DNA of 64,000 nt from contig CAZHED010000022.1 in NCBI GenBank assembly GCA_964531095.1, forward strand, positions 1 to 64,000. The letters run 5' to 3'. The notes beneath the pieces are model-generated. The model did not search any database, was not told where the DNA came from, and worked only from the letters and a program-made list of their open reading frames with translations. This document shows positions 42,308-50,601 of the stretch, in pieces. Each line of letters begins with the position of its first letter. Position 1 is the first letter of the stretch. The position numbers and the translations under genes are program-made. The DNA is from Palsa-1150 sp964531095 (GTDB lineage Bacteria; Myxococcota_A; Polyangia; Polyangiales; Polyangiaceae).

Positions 42308-43020
42308 GGTCTTCTCGGAAATGCAAGTGCGTTCGCTTTCAAGGCGTACACCTTGAGGTGGACCGCCACGGTTTCACCGTTGGTGAAGTCCATTGTGCCG
42401 ATGGCGAGGCATTGGCGACGGACGAGGACGCCGTAGTTCTTGGCAAGACTTGCCGCGAGCTGTCGGAAGCGGGGACCCGCCCAAGGTACCGGCTGCCCGG
42501 ACGCTTCGAACACGACGGGAAGGGCCACGTGCAGCCGGCCGGTGAACGATGGCCGCCACCCGCCATCGGCCAGCTTGGAGTCTGCCACTCCGGAGACGAC
42601 TGCATTGAGCAAAAAGTCGTCTTCAGGGCTTGCCTCGCCCTCCTCGAATCGCTTTTCAGCGGGTAGCCCTACGTCTATCACGACGTCATCGGCATCCTTA
42701 CCGAGCGTAAGACGTGCATCGAAGGCCACGACCCCATCGTCGCGGATGGTGAGCCAGTCGGCCCCACTCAATACTTTTCCGTTGAGCCGCGGGACGATGC
42801 TCTGGCTGAGCGGAGTGACCGTCCCGCCCTTGTATGTCACGTGTACCCGCGTTCCGCCGAGCACTCTCTGACCCGCAGAACACTCCGCCCTGCCTTCGAT
42901 CTTGAAACATGGATCCCATTGGAAGCACGTGGGGTCCCTGGGACCCGGCGGGGACGGGTCGCTACGCGGGGGTGGTTTTGAGCTGGCCCTTCTACCAGGT
43001 TCGAGATCTCTAGCGCTCAT
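42304..43020 (-). CDS. DUF3237-like protein, first member of the operon
   Basis: 238 residues, the longest of the three. After a basic, Pro-rich start of about 30 residues (SKPPPRSDPSPPGPRDPTCF) come GGTVTPLSQSIVPRLNGKVL, DWLTIRDDGVVAFDARLTL, DDVVIDVG, RPSFTGRLHVALPVVFEASG and LVRRQCLAIGTMDFTNGETV, with an end VHLKVYALKA equivalent to the family's terminal strand. It overlaps the FAD gene's stop by 11 bp. The low similarity to the other two is noted, so the family call is less certain here. Confidence 0.7.
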   Translation of the reverse strand: MSARDLEPGRRASSKPPPRSDPSPPGPRDPTCFQWDPCFKIEGRAECSAGQRVLGGTRVHVTYKGGTVTPLSQSIVPRLNGKVLSGADWLTIRDDGVVAFDARLTLGKDADDVVIDVGLPAEKRFEEGEASPEDDFLLNAVVSGVADSKLADGGWRPSFTGRLHVALPVVFEASGQPVPWAGPRFRQLAASLAKNYGVLVRRQCLAIGTMDFTNGETVAVHLKVYALKANALAFPRRP

Positions 43021-45088
43021 GTTTGGTCCAGAATTGCTTTAGGTTTGCGGTGGCTTGGGTGGCAAACGAACTCAGGGTCGACAAAGCTCCCGTCGCCGCT
43101 TCGAATGACGCGCCGGCGCTCGGCAAGCGCTCGGCGAGGGTCAAGAATGCGGCGATGCGCGCGAGTGTTTCACCGTCCTCGAAGCGCCAAGTTCGGCAGC
43201 GATCGTACTTGGAGCCGGCCGCATCGAGGATGGCGTTCACGGCGTGACGCGCCGCCTCATTGGCGCCTTCCATACATGCCAAATTGGTAGCGGTCTTCAC
43301 GTAGTCGCCCGCAAGAAACATGTTTCTGATCTTAGTTTTGGCGGTGGGTCTAAGCGCGAGGCTGCCCGGACGATTGATGAGCAGTGGTTCAACATTCAGT
43401 TCGAGCCGGTCGCCGAAGACGAACGGAGCATCGGGGTCTGCCGCAGCCGCGGTCAGGAGCTCGTCAGCCCCTGCGACGGTTTGCGCCACCCGATTGAGAG
43501 CGCGGTCTCGTCCAAGAGCAAACGCCGCCTGTTTCTTGCGATCGTAGCGTTCTATGATGTCATCGTCGATGTAATAGTCGATTATGGCGGCGTCCCTCAG
43601 GACGTCCTGCTCGCCGGCTCGGTTGAACGACGCCTTAAGCTGCTCCCAGACCTCCTTTTTGATCTCGGCCTTGGTGCAAAGAAAGGCCTCCTTTCTGAGA
43701 GTCCGCCCTTTCTTGTCCCAGGCGCTGATATCCACGGAGAGAATGGATTGCACCCCATCGGGAATGGATACATATTTCCAGAATTGCGTCTGCTCGACCG
43801 CTGTCAGTGCCCATTCTGAGTCTGCGCAGACGATGTGGCCGGGGGATAGCTTCAGCGGGTACTTCAGATAATACTGAATCCCGGCCATCCAATCGACCGA
43901 GGCGCTGAGCGCCACGATGTTTCGAAGGGACGGTGCGTAGGAGAGTAGCGTGGTCGAACGGTTGACGTAGTAGGCCATCTGCTCGACGGGAAGGGCAAAG
44001 ACGTAGTAATCCGCGGGAGCATCGACAGGTTCTGGTGGGGAGAGCGCCCTGAGCTTGGCCATTGCCAGCGAATGGATGTGGGCCAGCTTGTTGGGGTCGT
44101 ACTGCTCCCGGCGCTCGCCCTTCCCGTCAGTGACAGTGACATGTGATGGGAGCGGCTGGCGCTGCAATTCAAGGAAGCTTCGGAGTCGGTCGTTTGCCTG
44201 TTGTGGGGTCGATGCGCTCAGGACTGCGCGGAGCTGCCGGACTCTAAGGAGGTCGGTGCTCGAGACGAAGGCAACAGACTGGATGCATGGTCCGGCCCCA
44301 TCGAACTGAATGGAATCGAGCTCACGCTCGCAATGAAACTCGACCCCCCTCCCCTCAAGATAGCTTCTCCAGGGGTCGAACCACGTCTCGCTCGTCGGGC
44401 CATCCAACACACAGTCGGGCTTCAGCGGAGAGTCGAACAACGTTCGCACAGCCAAAAGGGCAATTGTGTATGCGCTGGCGATTTCTGCTTTTGCGGCGAC
44501 GAGCGTTCGTGTGGTCGCGATCGTCAGCGTACGAAAGGCCTCCGAGCGCTCGCCGGCGGAGAGGAAGTTCCACCAAGATTGCGCGTCGTACTCTTTCTCG
44601 CGCTCCTCCTCGGGGGTGCGAACGAACGCACCAAGACGCTTGAAGAAGAGGGTCACGTCGGCGACGGGCAGGCCCATCGCGAACAGCTGCCGGGCGAATG
44701 TGAGCAACGCCTGTGCTTGATTGGTGGTCTTCGGCGAATGAAGAAGGATGGGGACTGGATCGCTGTCGTAGCGAGCGAGCAGATTGCGATCGGTCGGAAC
44801 GAGGTAGTCCAGCACGGAGTGTTCGCCGACCCAGTCCCGGCGCCCACGAACCGGGATCCGGCGCATCGTGTCGCGCACGTGACGATACCACGCGGGAAAG
44901 AAATGAAAGCCGTGCTCGCCGGGATATCCTTTCGGATCGTTGGGTACCCGTACGCTCGCCGCCTTGCCTCCCAACCGAGGGCGCCGCTCATAGAGCGCGA
45001 CATCGAAATCGCGCTCGATCAGCTCGTGCGCGGCCGTCAGCCCCGCGATGCCTCCGCCGATGATAACCACCTTTTCCTTCTGTTTCAT
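43010..45088 (-). CDS. Large FAD-dependent amine-oxidase/phytoene-desaturase-fold oxidoreductase
   Basis: 692 residues. An N-terminal dinucleotide motif (VVIIGGGIAGLTAAHELIER, ERRPRLGGKAAS) and the segment PGEHGFHFFPAWYRHVRDTM place it with flavin amine oxidase/phytoene desaturase/HpnE-like enzymes. A C-terminal FAD-contact region reads AKTKIRNMFLAGDYVKTATN then ACMEGANEAARHAVNAIL. It is about 200 residues longer than usual desaturases, with a long insert in the middle. The substrate is unknown. It has no export signal. The gene is coupled to the small ORF upstream (ATGA) and to DUF3237 genes downstream. Confidence 0.85.
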   Translation of the reverse strand: MKQKEKVVIIGGGIAGLTAAHELIERDFDVALYERRPRLGGKAASVRVPNDPKGYPGEHGFHFFPAWYRHVRDTMRRIPVRGRRDWVGEHSVLDYLVPTDRNLLARYDSDPVPILLHSPKTTNQAQALLTFARQLFAMGLPVADVTLFFKRLGAFVRTPEEEREKEYDAQSWWNFLSAGERSEAFRTLTIATTRTLVAAKAEIASAYTIALLAVRTLFDSPLKPDCVLDGPTSETWFDPWRSYLEGRGVEFHCERELDSIQFDGAGPCIQSVAFVSSTDLLRVRQLRAVLSASTPQQANDRLRSFLELQRQPLPSHVTVTDGKGERREQYDPNKLAHIHSLAMAKLRALSPPEPVDAPADYYVFALPVEQMAYYVNRSTTLLSYAPSLRNIVALSASVDWMAGIQYYLKYPLKLSPGHIVCADSEWALTAVEQTQFWKYVSIPDGVQSILSVDISAWDKKGRTLRKEAFLCTKAEIKKEVWEQLKASFNRAGEQDVLRDAAIIDYYIDDDIIERYDRKKQAAFALGRDRALNRVAQTVAGADELLTAAAADPDAPFVFGDRLELNVEPLLINRPGSLALRPTAKTKIRNMFLAGDYVKTATNLACMEGANEAARHAVNAILDAAGSKYDRCRTWRFEDGETLARIAAFLTLAERLPSAGASFEAATGALSTLSSFATQATANLKQFWTKHER

Positions 45089-45261
45089 CTGGCTCCCCGA
45101 CCGGTTCTGCGTCCCAAGCGCACCGCTTCACGAGTCGCGCAGGTTGCACCACTGGAGTCGGAACACAAGAGGCAACCGCCATCGATTGGGGCTTCACGCG
45201 GTGGTCGCGACTCCAATCGTTTCAAACAAGTTTCCTGTCGCAACGCGTCGACGATGCTCAT
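45085..45261 (-). CDS. Possible small Cys-containing protein coupled to the FAD gene
   Basis: 58 residues from ATG 45261 (a GTG at 45291 would add ten). It has four cysteines, three in GGCLLCSDSSGATCATREA, then a basic tail RLGRRTGRGAR. Its stop overlaps the ATG of the FAD gene as ATGA (45085-45088), the same coupling seen further down the operon, which argues for real translation. The arrangement of a short leader-like helix (MSIVDALRQETCLKRLESR) before a Cys/Ser/Thr core would fit a modified-peptide precursor, but there is no modifying enzyme of a known class besides the FAD protein. Nothing in the sequence proves it. Confidence 0.45.
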   Translation of the reverse strand: MSIVDALRQETCLKRLESRPPREAPIDGGCLLCSDSSGATCATREAVRLGRRTGRGAR

Positions 45262-45370
45262 GGCTCGGTGCTCGTCCCCTTGGACGCTCACCGCGACTCG
45301 GTCATGCGCACAAATTCGCCAACCGCGCGAAATAGGCGTTCGTCACCGCGACGAGCGGCGCGCTTCCGCG

Positions 45371-46219
45371 TCAGGCTCCGCTCTTCGTGCTGCGAAGGAT
45401 GCGCGACAAACTCAGGTCGATGCGATGCCGTACGTCGCGGATGACCGACTTCATCTCGGACTCGTTCATGCCCTCGAGCTCTTGGAGCTGCTGGCGGATT
45501 TCTCCGTGGATCACGTCCACGGCCGCCGCGAGCGCCCGGCTGACGGTGGACTGGTTCACCTGGAGCATCCGCGCGATCTGGGTGAGCGTCACGCTCTGAA
45601 GGAGGTGCAGTCGCACGATCATGCGCTGGCGCCGGTCGAGCGCGAGGAGCGCGGTTCGCAGCGCCTCGCGGACGACCGCCTCGTAGCGCGCCGCCACGAA
45701 GCTCTCGGACCCTGCCGGCGGCGCGGCCAGCTTCGAAGCGAGCGCGTCGAAGTCGTCGGACGCCGCGGTGTGGCGCTGGCCGCGGATCAGCGTGACCGCG
45801 GCGTTGCGGGCCGCCGTCTTGACGAAGCGCTCGAGCGGGCCCCGTCCCGTGTATTGCCCGATTCGCGCCGGCGAGTCGTTGCGCCCGAACAAGAGCCCGT
45901 CCTCGAGCTCACGCCGTACGTCTTCCGGCCGGACGGAGCTGTCACTGAATTGCTTCAACGACGTATCGAGGCGCGACAGGTACCTCTCCGTGAACTCCTC
46001 GAGCGCCGGGGAAACCCGCTGGGAGCACGCGTACGCCAGGTAGAGGTCCTTCGTGTGGAGCCTGGAGACCGCGATGGCCTGGTTGCCCATCTCGCCCTCG
46101 ACGCACGACACGACGTGAGCCTGGAACGCCGAACGATCGACTCGAAATGCGGGCCAGGCCGCCTCCGCCGCATCGGTCAGCGCTTCGAGCGCCTCGTGTA
46201 GCTCCGGCGCTTCGCCCAT
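45371..46219 (-). CDS. RNA polymerase sigma factor, Myxococcales Sig-70 gmx1-like
   Basis: 282 residues from ATG 46219 (the frame reaches a TTG at 46249). Region 2 is poorly conserved: HTKDLYLAYACSQRVSPALE, ERYLSRLDTSLKQFS, RELEDGLLFGRNDSPARIGQ, YTGRGPLERFVKTAARNAAV. Region 4 has LLALDRRQRMIVRLHLLQSV and the HTH TLTQIARMLQVNQSTVSRAL. This matches the sigma-70 subfamily known almost only from Myxococcales. It is co-directional with the FAD/DUF3237 genes and ends 110 bp before the small ORF, so it may control them or be co-transcribed. Confidence 0.85.
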   Translation of the reverse strand: MGEAPELHEALEALTDAAEAAWPAFRVDRSAFQAHVVSCVEGEMGNQAIAVSRLHTKDLYLAYACSQRVSPALEEFTERYLSRLDTSLKQFSDSSVRPEDVRRELEDGLLFGRNDSPARIGQYTGRGPLERFVKTAARNAAVTLIRGQRHTAASDDFDALASKLAAPPAGSESFVAARYEAVVREALRTALLALDRRQRMIVRLHLLQSVTLTQIARMLQVNQSTVSRALAAAVDVIHGEIRQQLQELEGMNESEMKSVIRDVRHRIDLSLSRILRSTKSGA

Positions 46220-46489
46220 CGGTCCAACACGACCGTATACCAGGACCAAAACCGCGTTGACCAGGGGATTTGCCCCCGGCGCGCCGGCTCAATTGCCCCC
46301 TCTCTCTTGTTGTCGCCTGCCGGGGCCTACTTACCCGCGCGTGCCGGTAATTGCGCATGGACCGAGCGCCTCGCGCGTCCCCTTAACGCGAGCCCGGCGA
46401 ATGCCTCGGTTCGGGAGCGCGCCGCCCATCGAGCGCCGCTCCCCGCCTGCCTCCCGGTCCGCCACCAAGCAACGCAAGGGAGTGCTTTC

Positions 46490-47227
46490 ATGATCACGTC
46501 ATCGGTCCATCTTGTCCATTCGTCGCCGCCCTCGCCGTCTGAACCTCCTGATCCGACCGACAACCCCGACACGCCCGAACGGCTGCCCTGGGTCGAGGCG
46601 CTCCACGGCCCCGAAAGCCGCGCCGGCTCCGCTGCCCTCGGGCAAGCCTGGGAAGACCTGGTGCGGGGCGGCCTCCGACCGCTGCGCGAGACCATCACCC
46701 CGGCCTCCGTTTGCTTGGCGGCCCACGTGGTCGACCGCCCGTGTGGCCTGAGGCCCGAAGATGCTGCAATCGTGGCGAGCGTTCTCCGAGGCGAGCCGCG
46801 CAAAGCGATCGCGGCCGAGTACGGGATAGCGCTCTCCACGGCCACGGCGCGCTTTCTACGGGCGCTCGCGAAGCTCGAGCTCGCCGATCGCAACGTGTCC
46901 TTGCCGCTGGTCCTGGCCGCCCAGTGCTGGGCGGGGGCGGCACGGATACCCGGGGCGCGCAGCGCCGTCTTCGACTACGAAGGCCGCCCGTGCCTGGCGC
47001 TCGGCGTTCCGCGGCCGGTCACCTCCCACCTGACATCGTTGACCCCCGTGGAGCAGGAGATTGCGCAGTGGCTCATCGAAGGCCTCACGCGCTACGAGAT
47101 CGCCGACCGCCGCGAGACTTCGGTCTACACAGTGGCTGGGCAGTGCCACGCGGTCTTCGCGGCCTTGCGCGTGACCGGGCGCTATGAGCTCATTCGCCGC
47201 GCGGTGGACCTGGGTTGCTTCCCGTGA
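46490..47227 (+). CDS. Regulator with two LuxR-type helix-turn-helix segments
   Basis: 245 residues from ATG 46490 with AAGGGAG eight nt upstream. After a Pro-rich N terminus there are two LuxR-type HTH segments: LRPEDAAIVASVLRGEPRKA followed by IAAEYGIALSTATARFLRAL near residues 90-130, and LTPVEQEIAQWLIEGLTRYE followed by IADRRETSVYTVAGQCHAVF near residues 185-225. No sensor domain is visible. Two tandem GerE-like HTH units in one small protein occur in myxobacteria; the target is unknown. It is divergent from the sigma factor across 270 bp. Confidence 0.8.
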   Translation: MITSSVHLVHSSPPSPSEPPDPTDNPDTPERLPWVEALHGPESRAGSAALGQAWEDLVRGGLRPLRETITPASVCLAAHVVDRPCGLRPEDAAIVASVLRGEPRKAIAAEYGIALSTATARFLRALAKLELADRNVSLPLVLAAQCWAGAARIPGARSAVFDYEGRPCLALGVPRPVTSHLTSLTPVEQEIAQWLIEGLTRYEIADRRETSVYTVAGQCHAVFAALRVTGRYELIRRAVDLGCFP

Positions 47228-47254
47228 GCTCGGCGGGGCGTTGTAGAATGGCGC

Positions 47255-48718
47255 ATGACGTGGCGTCGTGCGCTCCTGATACTCGGGATGGTGGGTTTCC
47301 TCGCTGACTGCGGCCGCCGGTCCCAGAGCGCGCGCCCCGAGCCGGTCGATGCCGAAGCGCTCGGGGCGGTCGTGTCGGTCCCGCCGCGAGCCCGGCCCGA
47401 TCTGACGATTCTCTACACGTCGGATCTTCGCGGGCACGTGTCTTCTCCTCCCGGGGACGCCGGGGGAGGAGTCGCCCGGCGCGCGAGCCTGGTCGACCGC
47501 ATCAAGCAGGAGGGCGGCGCGGTGATCCAGGTCGAGGCCGGCGATTTCCTGGCTGGCGCCGGCGCTGGGGCCGCGGACGACGACGTTCCGGGCAGCCCCT
47601 ACGGCCGTGAGCTCCGCACGCGTATCGTCCTTGCGAGCTACTCGCGCTTGGGAGTCGACGTCGTCACCCCCGGTGAGCGCGATCTCGAGATCGGTCGCGA
47701 GGGCCTCCTCGCGGGGCTCCGCTCTTCCGAGACCACGGTGGTCGCGGCGAACCTCTTCGGCAAGGGAGACGAACGCCCTTTCCCTCCGGACACGATCGTC
47801 GAGAAGGATGGCCTGTCCGTGGGCGTATTCGGCGTTCTCGACGTGCCCGCCGAGCAGGCGCCGGCGTTGCGCCGGTGGGGGTTTCGGCTCGGCGACGCGG
47901 TGGAAGCGGCGAAGGCGGAGGTGCAATCGCTTCGGTCCCGCGGCGCGCGGCTGGTGGTCGGTCTGTTTCACGTCGCCGGCGGCCGGGCTCGGGCCGCAGA
48001 GATCCTGGCGCAGGCGAGCGGGATCGACGTCGCGATTCTCGGGCACGCCGGGGACGGGGAGGAAGCGGACGCCGCCGCCGGGGTGGGTCGGACGCCGGTC
48101 GCCTTCGCCGGGGTTCTCGGGGCCGCGGTGGGCCGCATCGACGTGCGCGGACTGCAGTCGGGCGGCGAGCCGGTGTTCGACGATCAGAAGGTGCCGTTGA
48201 CCAGCGCGATTCCCGAACAGGTCGGCGTCGCCGCGATCGAGCGCGCGGTGCTGGCCACCTTACGCCAGAAGGCGGGACAGAAAGAGCCCCTCTACCCCCC
48301 GACCTGGACGTTCGCGAGCAATGCGGCCTGCGAGATGTGCCACCAAGAGCAGGCCGACCAGTGGAGCACCACGGACCACGCTCGGGCCTTCGCTGTCCTC
48401 AAGAAGTACAAGCGCGATCACGATCACGAGTGCCTCGGCTGTCACATGACCGGATACCTGCAACCGGGACAGACGACGAACTACGACCAGACACTGAAGT
48501 ACTTTGCGAACGTGGGCTGCGAGAGCTGCCACGGACCGAGCTCCGCGCACGTGCGCGCCGTCGACAAGAAGACCGGCACCTCGCGGACCGTCGCTCCGGA
48601 AGTCTGCCTGGGTTGCCACACCGACGACCAGAGCCTCGTCGGATCGTTCGACTACGCCACGGCGCTCAAGGCCGTGCTCGGCCCCCAGCACGGCGCCCTC
48701 GCGCTGAAGCCGAAGTGA
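47255..48718 (+). CDS. Lipoprotein fusing a metallophosphatase-like domain to a tetraheme cytochrome
   Basis: 487 residues. Signal peptide with lipobox (MTWRRALLILGMVGFLADC). Residues about 45-330 resemble the 5'-nucleotidase/UshA metallophosphatase fold (LTILYTSDLRGHVSS, VIQVEAGDFLAG, VAILGHAGDGEE). The family's GNHEFD motif is replaced by PGERDLEIG, so phosphatase activity is doubtful. Residues about 360-470 hold four heme sites, CEMCH, CLGCH, CESCH and CLGCH, in a cytochrome c554-like domain. It should be an outer-membrane or periplasmic multiheme electron carrier. It starts 27 bp after the HTH gene and converges with the paralogous lipoprotein B. Confidence 0.88.
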   Translation: MTWRRALLILGMVGFLADCGRRSQSARPEPVDAEALGAVVSVPPRARPDLTILYTSDLRGHVSSPPGDAGGGVARRASLVDRIKQEGGAVIQVEAGDFLAGAGAGAADDDVPGSPYGRELRTRIVLASYSRLGVDVVTPGERDLEIGREGLLAGLRSSETTVVAANLFGKGDERPFPPDTIVEKDGLSVGVFGVLDVPAEQAPALRRWGFRLGDAVEAAKAEVQSLRSRGARLVVGLFHVAGGRARAAEILAQASGIDVAILGHAGDGEEADAAAGVGRTPVAFAGVLGAAVGRIDVRGLQSGGEPVFDDQKVPLTSAIPEQVGVAAIERAVLATLRQKAGQKEPLYPPTWTFASNAACEMCHQEQADQWSTTDHARAFAVLKKYKRDHDHECLGCHMTGYLQPGQTTNYDQTLKYFANVGCESCHGPSSAHVRAVDKKTGTSRTVAPEVCLGCHTDDQSLVGSFDYATALKAVLGPQHGALALKPK

Positions 48719-48722
48719 CCCT

Positions 48723-50312
48723 TCACTTCGCCGGAGACGGAGGCGGCGGCATCTCGTTGACCGGAGTCAGACAAGACGACAGGTCGAACAGCATGAACTC
48801 CAGGGCCTTCTCCTGCGGCGAGAGCGCGTTGTTCGCGCATCCGCTCGGGACGATCGCCGTGGTCGCATTGAAGTTCATGGCGCCGGCCGCTTGCCCGTAG
48901 TCCCCCGAGGCCGCTCCCACGTGCAGGTCACTGTAGACGACGCGACCGCAAGCTCCCTGTGCGCCCGCGGGGATGGGCATGTCCCACGAGAAGTACTGCG
49001 TGGCGCCGGGTGCCGAAGCCATTTGATCGGCCACGATCCACGGGGTCGAGGGCGTGTTGGCCACCGCGACGTCGGCGTTGTGCCTCGACGCTTGGATCTG
49101 AAGCTCGGGCGGGGTCGTAGCCGTCAGCGCGTTCACGTTCAGCAGCCACTGCTGCATCGCGATGCCCTTCGGAAAGGGCGTCACGCCGTCCGACAGAGTC
49201 TGCTGAATCAGCCCGTTGACGTTGCCCAGGTCCTGCGTGCCGGTCGTCCACGTCGCGAGATTGTAGGCAGCGAAAGGCGCTGCGTTGAACCAGGAGTAGT
49301 GAAAGTGGGACGCGAAGACGCGGCCGCCCAGGGCCGCATAGTCGTTCATCGCTTGCCGGTTGGGGTTCGCGGCCTCCGAGCCTTCGCACGACAGAATCAC
49401 GATGTCGTAGGGCTGCATCGCCATGCCCGACGTCCAAAGCGCCGTAGCGGACGAGGGCGAACCGCCGGCCATCGCCGGACCTGCACCCCCACCTCCGCCT
49501 CCGCCGCGGCCGCGTCCACCTTGGAAAATATGGATGTGTCCACCGGCTGCCGCGCCGCTGACGTACTCGCCGGTGCCCGCATCGCCGCCGGCATCGACGC
49601 CGATGCGGCGGAGCAAGCACTCGAGCGAATCGGACCCGCCCGTCGAGATCGCGATGTTCGGAAGGTCGCCCTCGCTCGCGTTGGCGGGCAAACGCAGCGT
49701 GGGTTGCGGCGTGTCCGCGCAATCCGCCACATCGACCGTGTATTGCCGTCGCCACTTGCCAATCTGGACGACGATCGGGATCCCTTTGCCGGTCGGGGCG
49801 TCCACGATCTGGAAATGCCCTGCGGGGTCGGTGAGCGTGCCCGCGACGACGCCGCCCGTGTACAGGCTCTGGCACGAATAACAGGACGCGCCCGCCGGCA
49901 GAGGCGAGGGCGGATTCTGCGGAACGTAGACCGCGACGTCGTAGAGCGGATTGACCCCCGCCGGATCGTAGACCGTGCCGCTGATGGTCGTGTGGCCGCC
50001 GTTGGGGCAGTTGAGGTTCGCGCACTGCCCCTGCGACGTGCACTTCTTGACGGTCACCGGCTTGGTCCCGCCGTCGGACGATCCGATGACGAGGCTGCCG
50101 TTCGGCGCGCCGCCGCTCGGCGGTGCGCTACTGCCCGGCCCGCCGCCAGTCCCCGAAGCCGATCCTTTGCCGCCGCTCGAAGTGCCACTGCCCGAGCCGC
50201 TCGTCTCCGTGAAGCCGCTTCCGGTGGTCGAGCCGCTGCAACCGGAATTCCACGCTGCTGCGGCAATTACGAACAACGCTGTAAGCGAGGCGACGTGACC
50301 GGCAGTGCGCAT
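48723..50312 (-). CDS. Lipoprotein of unknown function, paralogue B
   Basis: 529 residues from ATG with AAGGAG seven nt upstream. Signal peptide ends AAAAWNSGC. The same domain order as paralogue A (16251-17849): Ser/Gly linker, CPNGGHTTISGTVYDPAGVN, PSPLPAGASCYSCQSLYTGG, LPANASEGDLPNIAISTGGS, GGHIHIFQGGRGRGGGGGGG, MQPYDIVILSCEGSEAANPN, GLGGRVFASHFHYSWF, SWDMPIP, RVVYSDLHVGAAS, and KALEFMLFDLSSC. It converges with the tetraheme gene with 4 bp between the stops. The conserved Cys/His sites may bind a metal or a cofactor; its activity is unknown. Confidence 0.8.
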   Translation of the reverse strand: MRTAGHVASLTALFVIAAAAWNSGCSGSTTGSGFTETSGSGSGTSSGGKGSASGTGGGPGSSAPPSGGAPNGSLVIGSSDGGTKPVTVKKCTSQGQCANLNCPNGGHTTISGTVYDPAGVNPLYDVAVYVPQNPPSPLPAGASCYSCQSLYTGGVVAGTLTDPAGHFQIVDAPTGKGIPIVVQIGKWRRQYTVDVADCADTPQPTLRLPANASEGDLPNIAISTGGSDSLECLLRRIGVDAGGDAGTGEYVSGAAAGGHIHIFQGGRGRGGGGGGGAGPAMAGGSPSSATALWTSGMAMQPYDIVILSCEGSEAANPNRQAMNDYAALGGRVFASHFHYSWFNAAPFAAYNLATWTTGTQDLGNVNGLIQQTLSDGVTPFPKGIAMQQWLLNVNALTATTPPELQIQASRHNADVAVANTPSTPWIVADQMASAPGATQYFSWDMPIPAGAQGACGRVVYSDLHVGAASGDYGQAAGAMNFNATTAIVPSGCANNALSPQEKALEFMLFDLSSCLTPVNEMPPPPSPAK

Positions 50313-50492
50313 GGCGGGCTCCTTCGAGACGAAGTGAGAGAAGACTCATTCGCACATGGCCGGGTCTAGGTGGTCCCGTCGCCGAGACGATCTAGAGACG
50401 CCGTTCATGCGGCGGCGCACGCGGCGCCCATCGAAAACGCAACGCCGCTCATTAACTTTTCCTCTGCGACTGGCGCCGCCGCCCGTCGGCAC

Positions 50493-50527
50493 CTTGTCAT
50501 TGACAAGAGGTGGGCGGAGCGTACGAC
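50493..50527 (+). promoter_or_regulatory. Promoter with overlapping palindrome before the receiver-PATAN gene
   Basis: CTTGTCA-T-TGACAAG (50493-50507) is a perfect 7-bp dyad around one base. Its right arm overlaps a perfect TTGACA at 50500-50505. TACGAC at 50522-50527 stands 16 nt further, a fair -10 element, and the GTG start is at 50602. An operator on top of the -35 element is the usual arrangement for repression. Confidence 0.45.
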
Positions 50528-50601
50528 AACCCTACCTCCGCTGCAGCGAGCGAATCGATCGTTCGTCGCGCGTCCGGGTGACAACAAAGGAGTGCGCGAC
50601 C

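Noticed and set aside
44201..46201. 666-codon plus-strand frame over the FAD and sigma genes
   Set aside because: It is opposite to the FAD and sigma-factor genes and has no family signal.
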